NCBI GenBank assembly: GCA_019022495.1
Contig: JAFEKR010000002.1
Location: forward strand, 434,001-498,000
From: Epichloe hybrida
Taxonomy: Eukaryota > Ascomycota > Sordariomycetes > Hypocreales > Clavicipitaceae
Length of the DNA stretch: 64,000 nt
Direction: 5' to 3'
Part shown: in pieces, positions 12,653 to 25,251 of the stretch
Position numbering within the stretch: position 1 is the first letter of the stretch
How the letters are laid out: each line of letters begins with the position of its first letter
Made by a program: the position numbers and the translations under genes
The notes under the pieces: generated by a model
What the model was told of the DNA's origin: nothing
What the model saw: only the letters and a program-made list of their open reading frames with translations
The model's database searches: none

Positions 12653-14899
12653 TATACTCTTACTTACCTATTATTAATAAACTCCCCTTTATATTAACCC
12701 CTAGCAATATACATAACACTTACGTTATATATACCCTTAGTTATTATAATAAAAACTATCTTTACTAATAGCTATCTATAAAGCATCTAATAGGCACTTA
12801 CCTTACTACCTTATTATCTATTATAGTAACCCCCCTACTTCTAGGTGTTATTTTATAGTGTATGTAATATATTTACCTTACTAATAGGTTATTTATTATA
12901 AATAATTACCTTACCCTTACCTATTATATATAATATATTTGCCTTACTAATAGGTTATTTATTATAAATAATTACCTTACCCTTACTTATTTATAGTATA
13001 CTTAATATAAGTATAACTTTTACTATAAATATTTTACTTTAGCTTATACTTATCTTACTTTCCCCTTTATATAACACTATCTCTTTATTATTATAATCCT
13101 ATTATGCCTTCCTTATTATTCTATTAGTTTTTTTCTTTTAAATAATTATTTCCTTTACTAAAATACCTTAATACTAAACTAATACCCTTACTCCTATAGC
13201 TTTAGTAACTATAGAAGTAGTTACTCTTACTATACTAATATCCTATTTTATTAGTAAGTACTTTATAAAGGGAAACTCTAATAATAAATAGTATACTATA
13301 CCTAAATTTATTTAGTATTCTTATAGTTCTTATATTAAATAAGCTCTTATTACTAGTATTTTAAACTATTATTTACCCTAAAGTAAGAAGTTATATTCTC
13401 TTTATTAGTAGTATTATATTACCTATATATAGTATACTAGGCTTTTATTTACTAACTTATAACTCTAATATACCCTTAAGGATCTTAAGGCTAAAATTAC
13501 TATAGGTATATATATTATTAAGCCTAGAGTCCCTAAGACTATAACTATAAAGAAAAAGATACTTATCTTATTATAAAAATATTACTATCTTATTAATTAC
13601 TAGAATGCTTTCCTTAACTAGGTATAATTTAACCTAGCTTCTATATACTTAGCTCTTAGAGTATTTCTAGCTATAAATACCCTTATAATAAATATAACTA
13701 GCCTTAATATTATCCCCTTTATTAGCACTAGCCCTTTAGCTAGTTATAGTATAGTATAGTTTAGATAATAAGTTACTAGTGTTTTATTTTAATAGAACTA
13801 ATAGGTTATTAGTAGCCTAAATACTATATATAAAGAAATACATAAATAGTTTACTACCCTTATCTAGGCGCTTACCCCCTATTATTATAGTAAGAACTAA
13901 TATTATTATTAAATTACTAAGTTAAGTAATAACTCCCTTTTCTATTATTACTAGTAGCTTACTTATTTTCCCTTTAAGTTAAAGTTAGCTAGTTTTTCTC
14001 CTAAATATACCCTTAAAAACCCTAGAGCTAGCTAACCCTTAGCTAGAAATAATATTCCTTATTTTACTAGAATTACTATTCTTACTTACTATTCTCTTAC
14101 TTATACTTCTATTATACCTTTACTTATATATACTTTATATACTAACCTTACTTATACTATTTAAAACCTAGGTTATATTCTTAGTAAATAACTCTTTATA
14201 TTATAACTATTACTAGGTAAATATACTATAGCTATATTAGTAAAGTACTAACTTTAAATAAAGGTAGTATATACTTATATAAACTCTTTTATTAATTTAA
14301 ATAAAGACTTAGAGAATAAATATTCCCTTTAAGTAATAGTAATAGACTATAATATATTAGTATCTTAGATATATATAAAAGTCTTTATAGGTAAATAAGT
14401 TTTCTAAAATTAACTTAGTTTATTATTATATTATATATCTCCTTATTTTACCTTAAACTTATTAAGGGCTTATATTTATACTATATTCTTTAATAGTTCT
14501 TATATAAGCTATATATAGCTTACTTACTTAATAAGTATATTATATCTCTTACCTTAGCCTAAGGTATTCTAAGCCACTAGGATTTACTTAACTTAATATT
14601 CCTTAATAAGTTTATTATTACCCTTTATAAGGACTTATTCTAGTCCTAGATAAAAGTCCTAGAGCTTTTAACTAGGGAGAGAGTCCTTTATAGTGTGTTT
14701 AATAAGGTTTACGTAAAATACTAGGTAAATGCCTCTAAGGATATTAAGCTATATTATAAGTAATATTAGGACTTTTATAACTATATACTTTACTATTACT
14801 TAATTAAGTTTTTATAAGGGGTAGTTAGTTTTAATATTTTTAAGTAAAAGCTATACCTTATCTCTAACCTAGAACTATTTTACTAGCTAATATAAAGTA

Positions 14900-17300
14900 A
14901 ATATAATATCTTACTGCCTTTATTATATATAGGCTATTATAGCTTATACTAGATAAGTACCCTCCTAAAGGTACTTAAGAAACTATATTACTTACCCCTT
15001 TAGTATTATTATAAAAGTAAATATATCTAGTAGTAACTAGACTAGCTTTAGATTATAGCTATATAGTAGCTTATTTAGGCTAACTTCTATTATAGAAGAT
15101 AGCCTATTATTAATTATAAGCTAGTAAGTAACTAGATATTTTAGCTAGTTAAACTATAAGAAGGAAACTATAATATATAGTATTACTTATACCTCTTAGT
15201 TTACTTGCTTAGTATTACTATTAGTCTATAGGTAATATAATATAAAAAGTAACTAATTAATCCTAACTAAGGAGTATAATATTATCTAAAACTTTCTTAA
15301 CTAATTTAAACTATAATCTATAATAATTAATTAAGGAAACCTTTTAAACTATTACTAAACTATTTTAAACCTCTTTATATATTCCTTAACTCTTATAAAA
15401 GTTATAGCCTTAAGCTAAATAAATTTAGAGAGTTAATCTATAATAACTATTAGGTATTATAGTTTTTCTAGGGATAGTGCTAGTAAGTTTATTATAAAGT
15501 TAATAGAGATTTATAACTAAAACTAGTTAGGGATAGGTAAAGGCTTTAGTAAGCCTTAGTAATATTAATAGCTCTTATAACTACTATAGTAATAATAGTT
15601 ATAAATAAACCTAGTAATATCTTATAATATCCTATCCTAGTAAAACTACTATTATAAGATTTAGAATATAGTATTATAGCCTAGGTGCCTTATTACTAGT
15701 AAATTATAGTATTACTATATTAGGGTTATTATAAGAGGCTCTTACGCTAGGACCTAGGTATAGCCCTTAAACTAAAGTGCCTTATAAGCGCTTATAAAAT
15801 AATTTACTACTTACTCCCTTATAAGTGCCTTAATAGGAAACCTTTAGGCCTCTTCCTAAATAGCTCTTAATTAAATACTATATATAAGGTTAGAAATAAT
15901 AGCCTAGTTTTATAAGGTCTAAAGGTATTTAGTAGTAAAGAGAACCTTACTAGCTAGTAGTAATGCTATACTACTATTATTTTACTATTTATCTAGTATT
16001 AGTAAGAGTTATATAATAGTAATAGGTTATAGGATATGTCCTATTTTAAAGGTTACTCCTTCTTAGTCTTATTCCCTTTAGGAAAGAGTATTAGGTTACT
16101 ATACTTATATACTAGGTTTATACTAAAGGTAAAAATTAAATAGTATAAGTATATTTACTTATTAAGCTTACTACTCTAATATTAACTAGGGAGTTATAAA
16201 GTACTCTAGGTTTTTATAGTCTATGTAAATTATAAATAGACTAGAAATGCCCTATAGCTTAGCTAACTATGCCTTAAGATATAAGATAATAGCTAATAAT
16301 TCCTTATTATAGATTATATAGTTCTTTTATAAGGATATAAGGCTAGTGAAGTAATAGGTAACTAGGTATATAACGCTATCCTAGCCTTACTAGGAAAGGC
16401 ATTCTCTAATAGCTATTCCTAAATAATTAGCTTTTATTACTATAGGAAAACCTAGATCCTATTATACTAGTACTAGGTATATAATAAAGGCATCTTTTAA
16501 CCTATTAAAGGCATTATTCTCTTTAGGCCCTTATTAAAAAAGGACATTTCTCTTAGTTAATTATATTAGTAGTGCTACTAGTTTTAAAAAGTTACTAATA
16601 AAGTTATAGTAAAAGTTAGTAAACCCTAGGAAGCTATAAACCCCCTAAAGTTTTATTAGGGCTACCTATTCCCTAATAGCTATAACCTTTACTAAGTCTA
16701 GATAAATAAAATAACTTACTATAATAATATATCCTAGGTATTAAACCTCCTTTACTATAAATATAAACTTATTAAGGTCTAAGTATAACCCTATAGCCCT
16801 TAGGTAGCTTAATATTACCTAGACCTTAGCTATATAGTCTTTCCTTAATCCCCCTAAGTAAACTAAGATATTATCTAAGTATACTATAATAAAATCCCTT
16901 AATATATCCCCTAAGGACTTATTAATATAATATTAGAATATTACTAGTGTGCTAGCTAGGCTAAAGGGGTAAACTAGCTACTTAAATAACCTAAACTTAG
17001 TTTAAAACGCTATTAATTACTCCTAGCCCTTAGTAATCTATAGCTTATAAAATGCTATATAAATATTTACCTTTATAAACTAGTATACCTAGGATAAGAA
17101 ATAGAGTATCTCCTTAATTAATAGAAAAGGATAGTAATCCTATGCTATTATCTTATTAAGAGCGTAGTAGTCTATATAAAAACGCTAACCCTTATTAGGT
17201 TTTTTAATAAGAAAAACTAGGGCTATAGCTAATAATAAGCTAGTATAAATCTAACCCTTATTTATTAAGTCTATAATCTAGTGTCTAACCTCTAGAAGCT
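14900..17300 (-). pseudogene. Gypsy pol remnant: reverse transcriptase to integrase
   Basis: Minus-strand reading gives the RT palm from about 17250 to 16450: DYYALNK, PFLLIKEIL, then the YLDNIL block. The RT end with LGYIII-like and AFNRLKDAF-like motifs lies near 16480-16750. Integrase core pieces (SINFIINL, YLIVIID) lie at 15350-15560. Stops fall at former Gln and Trp codons throughout. Gag and protease should lie at about 17.5-19.4 kb, but I cannot read them confidently. Confidence 0.85.
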
Positions 17301-19420
17301 AGTCCCTTAGTATATTATATAGTAGTCCCTAAGGGAGCGTTAGTTTAGACTTATTTTAATTCTTATATAAGCATATATAGTAATTAAGGGACTCTTAATA
17401 AGGAGGTAAGCTATTAGCTTTAGCCTTATTAAAACGGTCTATAAAGTTAGCTAACTCCTTAGGTAATATTAATATGTCTAGGCTATTTAGTTTTATCTTA
17501 GGCACTATAATCTATAGTATTATTATTATCTCCTTAAGGCTTATAGTAATAAATATTATAGAAGTGTCTTTCCTATAGTATACCTAGCATGCTTCTATAG
17601 TATATAAGGACCTAATAATCCCCTATACTAGAGTCTTTACCCTATACGTAAAGGCTTTAGAGATATATAAGCCCTTTATTACTTTAATAACTAATTACTG
17701 TTTTACTATATAAATAACTACATTATAATATTCTAGCTATAGTATCCTAAGTATAATATCTTATGTAAGGCCTAGGATAATATATAAATATACTAATAAC
17801 TCCTAGCTATTAATATCTATTTTAGTGTATACTATATAGGTAATTAAGGAGGTATTCTCCTATACTCTCTTTCCCTTTCTTTCTATTTTTACTATAGTCT
17901 AAATATATTTTCTCTTTAGTAAATATATAAGCTCTAGGCTAAACTATTTTACTACTAACTTACTTATAGTATTATAATAATTATAACTATAATTAATCTA
18001 GATATTAATATAATAATATATATTAAAGAGTATAGGAATTAAGAATAGTAGTTAGTCTATATATTATACTATATCTTACTCTAACTCTATATAGCTTAAA
18101 TAGCTATCCTATATTATAGTATATAGTTAGCCTCCTTACCCTTATATAAGACTTTACTTAGGGGTTACTTATTTTCTATAAGGGGAATATTTACCTCCTT
18201 ATCTATACTTTCCTTATTTACTTTATATAAGTTAATACTAACCTATAGGTAATAGGGTAAGAGGAAGGTATACTCCTAAATATAGTAATCCTTAAATCTA
18301 TATTATAAGTAATATCCCTTCTAATAGTATTTAGCTAACTTTACTTTTAATACTTATTTCGCTTATTATATATTTATAGTAAGCTTTAGACTTTTTTTTT
18401 TCTTAACTAGCTTATTTAATTTTCCTAATTAAGTCCTTACTATATATACCCTAGTTATTAGTGTATTACCCTTATAGTTAGTCTAAGATATAGGTTTAGC
18501 TAGCTATAGTTTATATTAGAACTAGTACTTATTCTCTATAGTAAGGGCCTTAATATTAACTATAATCTTATAATACTATATAATAGCTATATACTATATA
18601 CTTTAGCTAATACCCTAGCTTATACTAATTTCTTATAAACACTTATTAAGCGCTTATTAAAGCTTTACTAGCTTTATATTATCCCCTTAATAATTCTCTC
18701 TTACTAATAAGAGCTTCTTTATAAAGTAAATAAAGAATATAAAAAATAGCTCCTCTAGGCCTTATTTTATCTAGTTAAGCTCTATAAGGGCTATTTCCTA
18801 TTTATATAAATTAGAGAATATAAACCTAAGGTATTTTAGGAATTTAGCTAGGTTAAAATTATAAATACTACCTTATTTAAAGAAAGTAACTACCTAGGAC
18901 TAGACTTTAGAGAATAGGTTTTAGTAAATAAATATTTACCTATTTTTATTAGTTTTAATAAAGTCCTTATTTACCTATAGCTTATATTCTATTAGGAACC
19001 TTTATATAGTAAATAAGGCCTTATTACTATTATATAGGTTACCTATAGGGATAGGTTTTTATTTTACCTTAGGTATAATTAAGACTAGGTTAAAGGTAAG
19101 AGGTAAAGTAAGGTTAACTATTAAGGCATTAGGCTAGGCTATAATAGGTAGTTAGGTTAAAGGTCCTATAGTATTTATAGCTATATATTATTAAAGGCAC
19201 GTAAGCTTTACTATTTGCTTATTAAGTATAAGTTAAAGCATTTTAAATTAGGCTTATTAAGCTACTAGTAGTGCTATAGCATTAGATAAGGGAGTTATTA
19301 TCCCCTAGCTAGGTTAGTCTTATAATTAAAGCGTGTTTATTATATTTATTAATATATCTATTAGTATTTCTATTATATCTTTTAGTAGTTATTAAAAAGG
19401 ACTAAAGGAAGTCTCTTAAT

Positions 19421-19635
19421 TATTATAAACTAGCCCCTAGGTAATTATAATAAGGCGTTAATATAGTATTAAGAGACTTAAGAAAAAAGAAAAAAAGGTA
19501 AGAGGCTATCTCTAGTAATGCCCCTTATACCCCCTTAGCTACTTATATAAGCCTCCTTTCCTTACCTTAACTGCTTTTACCACTTCCCTCTTTAACTGCT
19601 ACGAACAATGCTTAGGCAAAGCCTAAGCCCTTACA
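19421..19635 (-). repeat. Gypsy LTR (5' LTR in element orientation)
   Basis: Plus-strand start TATTATAAACTAGCCC and end TAAGCCCTTACA. Same family as the LTR at 12436. The last ~80 bases retain GC bases that the other LTR has lost. Confidence 0.9.
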
Positions 19636-19704
19636 GCGTGGAAGAATTGCCCCACTTAAATGACTAATCTATTTGATTTGCTAGAACTTACTTATATAAT
19701 ACAA

Positions 19705-19745
19705 TTGACCTATGAGAACCCACAAGGACCCACAAGGACCCACAA
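19705..19745. repeat. 11-bp tandem repeat
   Basis: About three and a half copies of CCCACAAGGAC in hAT sequence just right of the Gypsy element, followed by GGCCCACTTTTTTAC. That phrase also occurs near the right end of the small hAT elements (about 6270 and 63870). Confidence 0.8.
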
Positions 19746-19818
19746 GGACCCACTTTTCAGGCCCACTTTTTTACTTAGATTCTATACTTAAAGTTAACAA
19801 TATTATATATATAAATAT

Positions 19819-21136
19819 CAGAGCATTGTAGTATTGTATTGTATTGTATTTTTTAGCCCTTTAATGTATTGTATTATATTATATTACCCTATGTATTATA
19901 TTATGTATTGTATTGTATTAAAAATACAATATAATACAATACAATACATATAATATAATGTATTATTAGGGGAAAATAAAAGTGGGGTATTATATATATT
20001 TATTATATAGTAAATTTTAAAAGGAATCTAACTAAGATACTCCTATCTTTTAATATAATTTACTTATTTATCTAAAAATTTATAAAGGTTTACTTAATTT
20101 AGAATAATAAGCTAATTATAGGTACTTAGTAGCTTAATATAATGTATTAAAGACCTAATTTATAGAGGTATTTTTTTATTATATTATAAAGGTTTTATAA
20201 CTTTAATATATATTTTTTTGGATTTCTTATCCTTTTTAGTGTGTTTTTTCTAGCTTTAATCAAAATATTTACCCTAAAGAAATTATTTATTATTATATAT
20301 AAATAAGATTATAATTCTATAAATAATATATTTATATATATAAGGTTCTTATTTTAAAGAGAGAATTTTTATTTTTCTAATAAAAGGTTCTTTACCTTTA
20401 TAACTTTTTATTATAATTATAAGTAATTACTTTAATTTTTTAGTCTTTTTACTTAAAAGAAAAGTAAAAACCCTAAGTTTAAACCTAAAGCTTATAAAAA
20501 CTAAAAAAAGAATTTAAAGAATTATATATAAGCTATTATTAACTTATCTATAGCTTTCTTACTTAAATATATAATCTTTACTTAAAGAGAGAGTTTTAAA
20601 TAAAAGTAAGTCTATAAGTAAGTCCTTTTAACTATTAGTAACTTATCTATAGCTTTCTTACTAAAATATATAACTTTTACTTAAAGAGAGGGTTTTAAAT
20701 AAAAGTGGGTCTATAAGTGGGTCCTTCTAACTATTAGTAACTTATCTATAGCTTTCTTACTAAAATATATAACCTTTACTTCAAGAGAGGGTTTTTAATA
20801 AAAGTAGGGTCTATAAGTGGGTTCTTATAACTGTTAGTTACTTATCTATAGCTTTTATGCTTAGATATATGATTTTTACTTAAAAGGGATACTAGCTAAT
20901 ACTAATAGCTATTAAATTTGTAAGCTAATATAAGCTAATATAAGCTATTATATGCTATTATAAGCGATTATATATATATATATATACTCTATTAATGCTT
21001 ATAATTAAGGAATTTACTTTAAATAGAAAAAAAGAAAAAATAATACAAAATAATACAAATAATATATGTATTATATTGTATTGTAAAATTTCTAATGTAT
21101 TGTATTATATAATGTATTGTATTGTGCAATGCTCTA
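19819..21136 (-). repeat. 1.3-kb hAT-type arm B (inverted copy of arm A)
   Basis: Begins CAGAGCATTG and ends CAATGCTCTA (last G changed to A). Its sequence is the reverse complement of 6920-8241 over its whole length, apart from a much shorter subterminal tandem array. The 8-bp flanks are ATAAATAT and ATATTAAA and do not match cleanly. Confidence 0.75.
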
Positions 21137-22366
21137 ATATTAAATATATGTAATATTTTTTTTTTTATATTTTTAATACTAATTTCTTTTATAAAAAACT
21201 TATATTAATTTAATAAAAAATTTAATTTAAATATTTCTAAGCTTCTTCTAGTAATAATATTATATATATATAATATTTATTAGTGTTTTTATTAAGTTAA
21301 CTTTATTTATAATTAAATTAGAAATTTTTATAATTAAACTTCTCTTTTATAAAGCTTTTTATAGTTTTTTAACTTGTCTTTTTACTTAAAAAACCTATAA
21401 AGTTAAAATAATTCTTAATAATTCTAGAAAAGTACTTATAAAGCTAAAAGAGATATTATTAGAAAAGGAAAAATTTCCTTATTTTAATAAGAGGTTAAAG
21501 TTTTAAATATATTTTTTTCTTAGAATTTATATCTTATTTATTTAGAATATTAAAATTATTCTTTAGGGTAAATATTATACTTTAAGCTAAAAAAAACATA
21601 CTAAAATATATAACAAATTATGTAAGATAGGTATTAAAAAGAAAAAACCTTTAAAATATAGGAAATAAATCATAGTATAAGTTAAACTTAGAAATAATTA
21701 TATTAAGCTATTAACTATATATAATTAGCTTATTATTTAGAATTTACTTTTAATAAGCTAAAACTTTATAAATTTATAAATAAATAGATAAATTATATAA
21801 AAAAACAGGAATTTCATATTCAGATTACTAAAAAAATCTACTATATAATAGGTATATATACTACCTTACTTATAAGATAATACATTGTATTGTATTGTAT
21901 TGTATTGTATTGTATTGTATTGTATTATATTATGTTATATTTCTATATAATAAAATTCATAATAAATGAAATAAAATAGGTAGTAGAAAAAAAAGACCTT
22001 TACAATATAGCTAATTAATAGTACTATAAACTATACCTTAAAAAACTATACTAAGCTCTTATATATCTATACTTAGCCTATTCTTAGCTTATTATTCTAA
22101 ATAAGCTAAAGTTTTAGAAATTTATAATTAAATAAGTAAAATATATACAAAAACAATATTTTCTGATTTAAATTTATTACAAAATCTAGTATATAATAGC
22201 TATATATAATACCCCACTTTTCCTTTTACCTAACAATACATTGTATTGTATTGTATTGTATTTTTAATACAATACAATATATAATACAATACATAGGGCA
22301 ATACAATACAATACAATACATCGAAGGGCCAAAAAATACAATACAATACAATACTACAATGCTCTG
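21137..22366 (+). repeat. Further diverged hAT-type segments, right end of cluster
   Basis: Two partial relatives of arm A. One is at about 21180-21950 (with a TGTAT-rich run near 21885-21945) and one at about 22040-22366, ending CAATGCTCTG. The last ~130 bases are nearly identical to the end of arm A at 8095-8241. No coding sequence seen. Confidence 0.65.
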
Positions 22367-22374
22367 GCCACGTT

Positions 22375-23043
22375 ATAGCTATTAATAGTTATAACTAACC
22401 ATGGAAATAACTAATCCTAATTAATTATGAATTAGTTAATTACGTTATAGTTACAAGCATAGCCATAACTATGCCACTAGTAATTAGGTAAGCAGGCTAC
22501 CCTATACGCAGGTTACCCTATAGCTATCTTTAACAGCGATTTTCTCTTTAACTAGAGGTTATATAAAAGTCTTATATATAGTAAATTAAAGCTAGAAGAT
22601 AGGGCTTTTATTTAATATAGGAATATTTTTAGACTAAAATTTGGTGCATATAGGTTACTAGTTTATATAGTGGTAAGTTGATTTTTTAGATTTTATATAT
22701 AAATAAATTTTATAGAAAATAAAAAGTAGCCTATAAGACCTCTCTAGTGGTCTAGATTTACTAATATAGTTAGTAAGTATATAAGAGAAAGAAGATCTTT
22801 TTAATCTAGCTAGATAGCTAGGCCTCTTAATCTAATAGCCACATTGCCTATATAACGTTACTAAAATTAATTCTATTAGTATATAAGATATTATAAAAGT
22901 TATCTAGATTAAATTCTAGTAGTTAATAACTACTATAACCTTCCGTTACGTTACGTTAAATATTTAACGTGGTGGTTCTATTAGTCCCTGACCGTAGAGC
23001 TACACCTGTACAGCTATTGCCAGCTGGCAACTAGCTCCCTACA
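22375..23043 (+). repeat. Copia LTR, right part of split copy
   Basis: Continues the LTR interrupted at 6919. It aligns to 2425-3101 and ends CCCTACA. The base after it and the base before 6791 do not form a target duplication, so whether this was a solo LTR or part of a fuller element is open. Confidence 0.88.
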
Positions 23044-23780
23044 TTTCAATAGAGAAAAGAAAGAAATTAGTTTAAACTTAAAAAGTAAATAATAAGGGGG
23101 ATTTTTCTAAGCTAATATAATAGTTTAAAGTAAGTAATCTTATATAGGAAAAAATTAATAAAGAGAATAAGTTAAAAAGGAAGTTTTATAAGACCTAAGG
23201 AAAGCTTTTAATAATTAAAAGAAAGTTATTATTAGTATTATATAAGATTAAACCTTTAGGTAAAAAATAAGGTTAAAAGATTTATATTAATAATCTAAAG
23301 ATATATATCTTATGCTAGAAAAGACTATAACCTCTAAGACTAAATATATAGGATATAGCTAATTAAAATCTAGAGAAAGAGATATAAAACCATTAGGGAA
23401 TAGAGAATAATAATTAAGAAAGAGAATAGCTTATAGTATTTTAGAAGATTCTTAGTATTATAGTTAATATTATCTTAAAATAAGCTAGCTTATTAAGGTA
23501 AAGAATAAATTACATAATAGTTAATTATAATTATATAAGGCTTAGTTAGATTACAGACTTAAGGAATACAACTATCATTATCCCTATCATTTTTGGTACT
23601 GTTTTAGCCCTAATATACACTCCCCCGCGCAATCTAGCCACAGTGGTCCTAATTAGCTGTGGAATCTAACAACGCAAAATACCAGTCGCTTTATTGATCC
23701 ACGGAGACTCTGCCGTGTTTTATAAATAACTTTGTTCTGTTTTAAAAAAGGCAGTGCAAGGCAAGACGACCCAACTCACC
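23044..23780. other. End of AT-rich block and upstream region of the acetyltransferase
   Basis: 23044-23560 is AT-rich with no recognised domain. From about 23590 base composition becomes normal. 23600-23780 is the likely promoter and 5' leader of the next gene. Confidence 0.6.
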
Positions 23781-24536
23781 ATGTCTCAGACTAGCGAGTT
23801 CCACATCCGACACGCAAGCTCGGCTGACGATGATGCGCAATTCATCGTTGCAGCATTCGATTCTACCCTCCCATACCTTGGTTCAATCGGTGCGGGGGAG
23901 ATGTGGGGAGAAACGCCTTTCTCAGAAAAGGACGGCTTTGAGCAGGAGACGATAGAGTCTGTCCAGAAGTCGGAGCACCAAGACGACTGTCTGAAAATAT
24001 TCATCGCCGAAGTCGAGGGCCCTGTTACTACTGCCGCGTCAGTCTATGCTGGGCGGAACGAAAGGCGTACCCGAGTTGGGCTCGCCATGATACGTGAAAA
24101 TTCGTTGCCGACGTACATCGCGGAGCGAGAAGAGATGAAGCCCGAGGTAGATGGAGCTAAACGTTTTATATTCTTGGAAGTTATGATTTCAGACTACAGG
24201 ACATGGCCTCTTCATAAAGGTGCCGGTGCGGCGCTGATTGAGGCCATCAAGCGTTACGGACGGGAAAATGAAAAGGATACACTTTATGTGGATTGCTGGG
24301 CAGGCAATGACGCCAAGTTAAACAGGTCAGGGTTTTCAACCAACCGAGTCCCGGGTCCCGAGTCCCGGGTCCTGGATCCCGGCCCGGAGCGATAACAAAA
24401 GTCACTGACAAGACTATTCTCTCCTAGATATTACGAAAGGCTGGGTTTCGATAAAGTCGCTGACTTTTCTTTTCCCAGAGCAAGTGGGGAGATTTGGCCA
24501 GGCACGTTCTTCCGCATGGATCTCCAGAGTCCTTAG
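23781..24536 (+). CDS. GNAT-family N-acetyltransferase (one intron)
   Basis: Exons 23781-24325 and 24428-24536 give a 217-residue protein starting MSQTSEFHIR. I chose this ATG because it sits in a CACCATG context; an in-frame ATG 27 bases upstream is possible. The body has the GNAT layout: a beta strand FLEVMISDYRTW, then an acetyl-CoA loop KGAGAALIEAIKRYG, then TLYVDCWAGNDAKL. The intron (102 bp, CACTGAC branch site, CTAG end) rejoins the conserved tail RYYERLGFDKVADF at Arg. Without splicing the reading runs into a Pro/Gly-rich tail that is intron sequence. Family members acetylate small molecules or amines; the substrate is unknown. It sits at the edge of a RIP block yet shows no stop codons. 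Confidence 0.85.
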
Positions 24537-25251
24537 TAGATGCTATATGTTGTGTCTGATCAAAGATCGTTCGGACTCTCTGAATTCAATCTTTAACACT
24601 ATCGATTCGTGAAGGATACTGTCGGGGGCAAAATAGCCCTCCGCTTTGTAAAGGTATTTCCTTTTTGAGCAGGTAGTTCCACGCTAAGGCTGCCGGACTG
24701 GCAAATTAAGAAAGCAGTTTACTTAATCTATAAGCCTTAAACTGCCTACCTTTTGAGATAGATACTAGCGATCTAAGAGCGAAAGAATAGGAATGAGGTT
24801 TAGTGTGTTTTACGAATGTATTAGCAGTAGTCCTACACTATATTTCCGCAGACCTCCGCACACCTAGAACCTACTATCGGCCGGCCAAGCTTAAAATTCT
24901 GGTAGAGAACTCCATACACCAGCCGCAGCTCCCTAACTAATAACAGAACGTGTGACAAAATTTAAGATGATGTAATAAGCAATAGCAAGGCTACGCGGCA
25001 ATAACGGCGGCCGCATATGTAAAGGACCCTCTCTACTAACTCCCTCCAAACAGTGTAAAGGCCTCAGCGAGGATTAGTGACATCATAAACGGTAATACGT
25101 GTCTTAGAGTTGCCTCTGTAACATGTGCTGACCGTGTGTGAAGGTCTTGATAGCATTCAATCGTCAATTTAACAGGCACAGCAGTAAGAGACAATGTGTT
25201 AAGACAGGAAAGACAAGCAGTGCTTTTAGGCTTTGCATATCACTGACCCTT
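24537..25251. other. Intergenic or decayed leader of the NLR pseudogene
   Basis: GC-normal but stop-rich. I cannot read the N-terminal effector domain expected before the NACHT domain. It may have decayed here. Confidence 0.45.

Larger units (their letters stand above)
12436..19635 (-). mobile_element. Ty3/Gypsy retrotransposon, complete with both LTRs
   Basis: Two LTRs of about 216 bp (12436-12652 and 19421-19635) flank 6.8 kb. The element is bordered by the 5-bp duplication GCGTG (12431-12435 and 19636-19640). Coding direction is minus. At about 17150-17190 the RT reads FYIDYYALNK. At 16862-16892 the active-site motif reads IVYLDNILV (YxDD with Asp changed to Asn, as RIP would do). Around 15350-15560 the integrase reads GLLKPLPIPN, ISINFIINL and LIVIID*LSKF. 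The coding region is full of stops and inactive. Confidence 0.92.
6920..22366. mobile_element. 15.4-kb hAT cluster inserted in a Copia LTR
   Basis: The cluster begins CAGAGCATTG and ends CAATGCTCTG. Its flanks are GTCACGTT (left) and GCCACGTT (right), an 8-bp target duplication differing by one C/T change, and the interrupted LTR reads continuously across it. Inside are a decayed hAT transposase (minus strand), a solo LTR, a complete Gypsy element, and several 1.3-kb or shorter segments bounded by the same CAGAGCATTG termini. Without the Gypsy element and the solo LTR it would be about 8 kb. The order of internal events is partly inferred. Confidence 0.8.

Noticed and set aside
23044..23560. 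Possible gag region of a second Copia element after the split LTR
   Set aside because: No primer-binding site and no readable gag motif found; left as unassigned AT-rich DNA.
1..23600. Possible centromere because of the long AT-rich block next to a kinetochore-protein gene
   Set aside because: RIP-mutated transposons explain the composition. Nothing in the sequence shows centromere function, and the Mif2 gene is about 16 kb away by chance.
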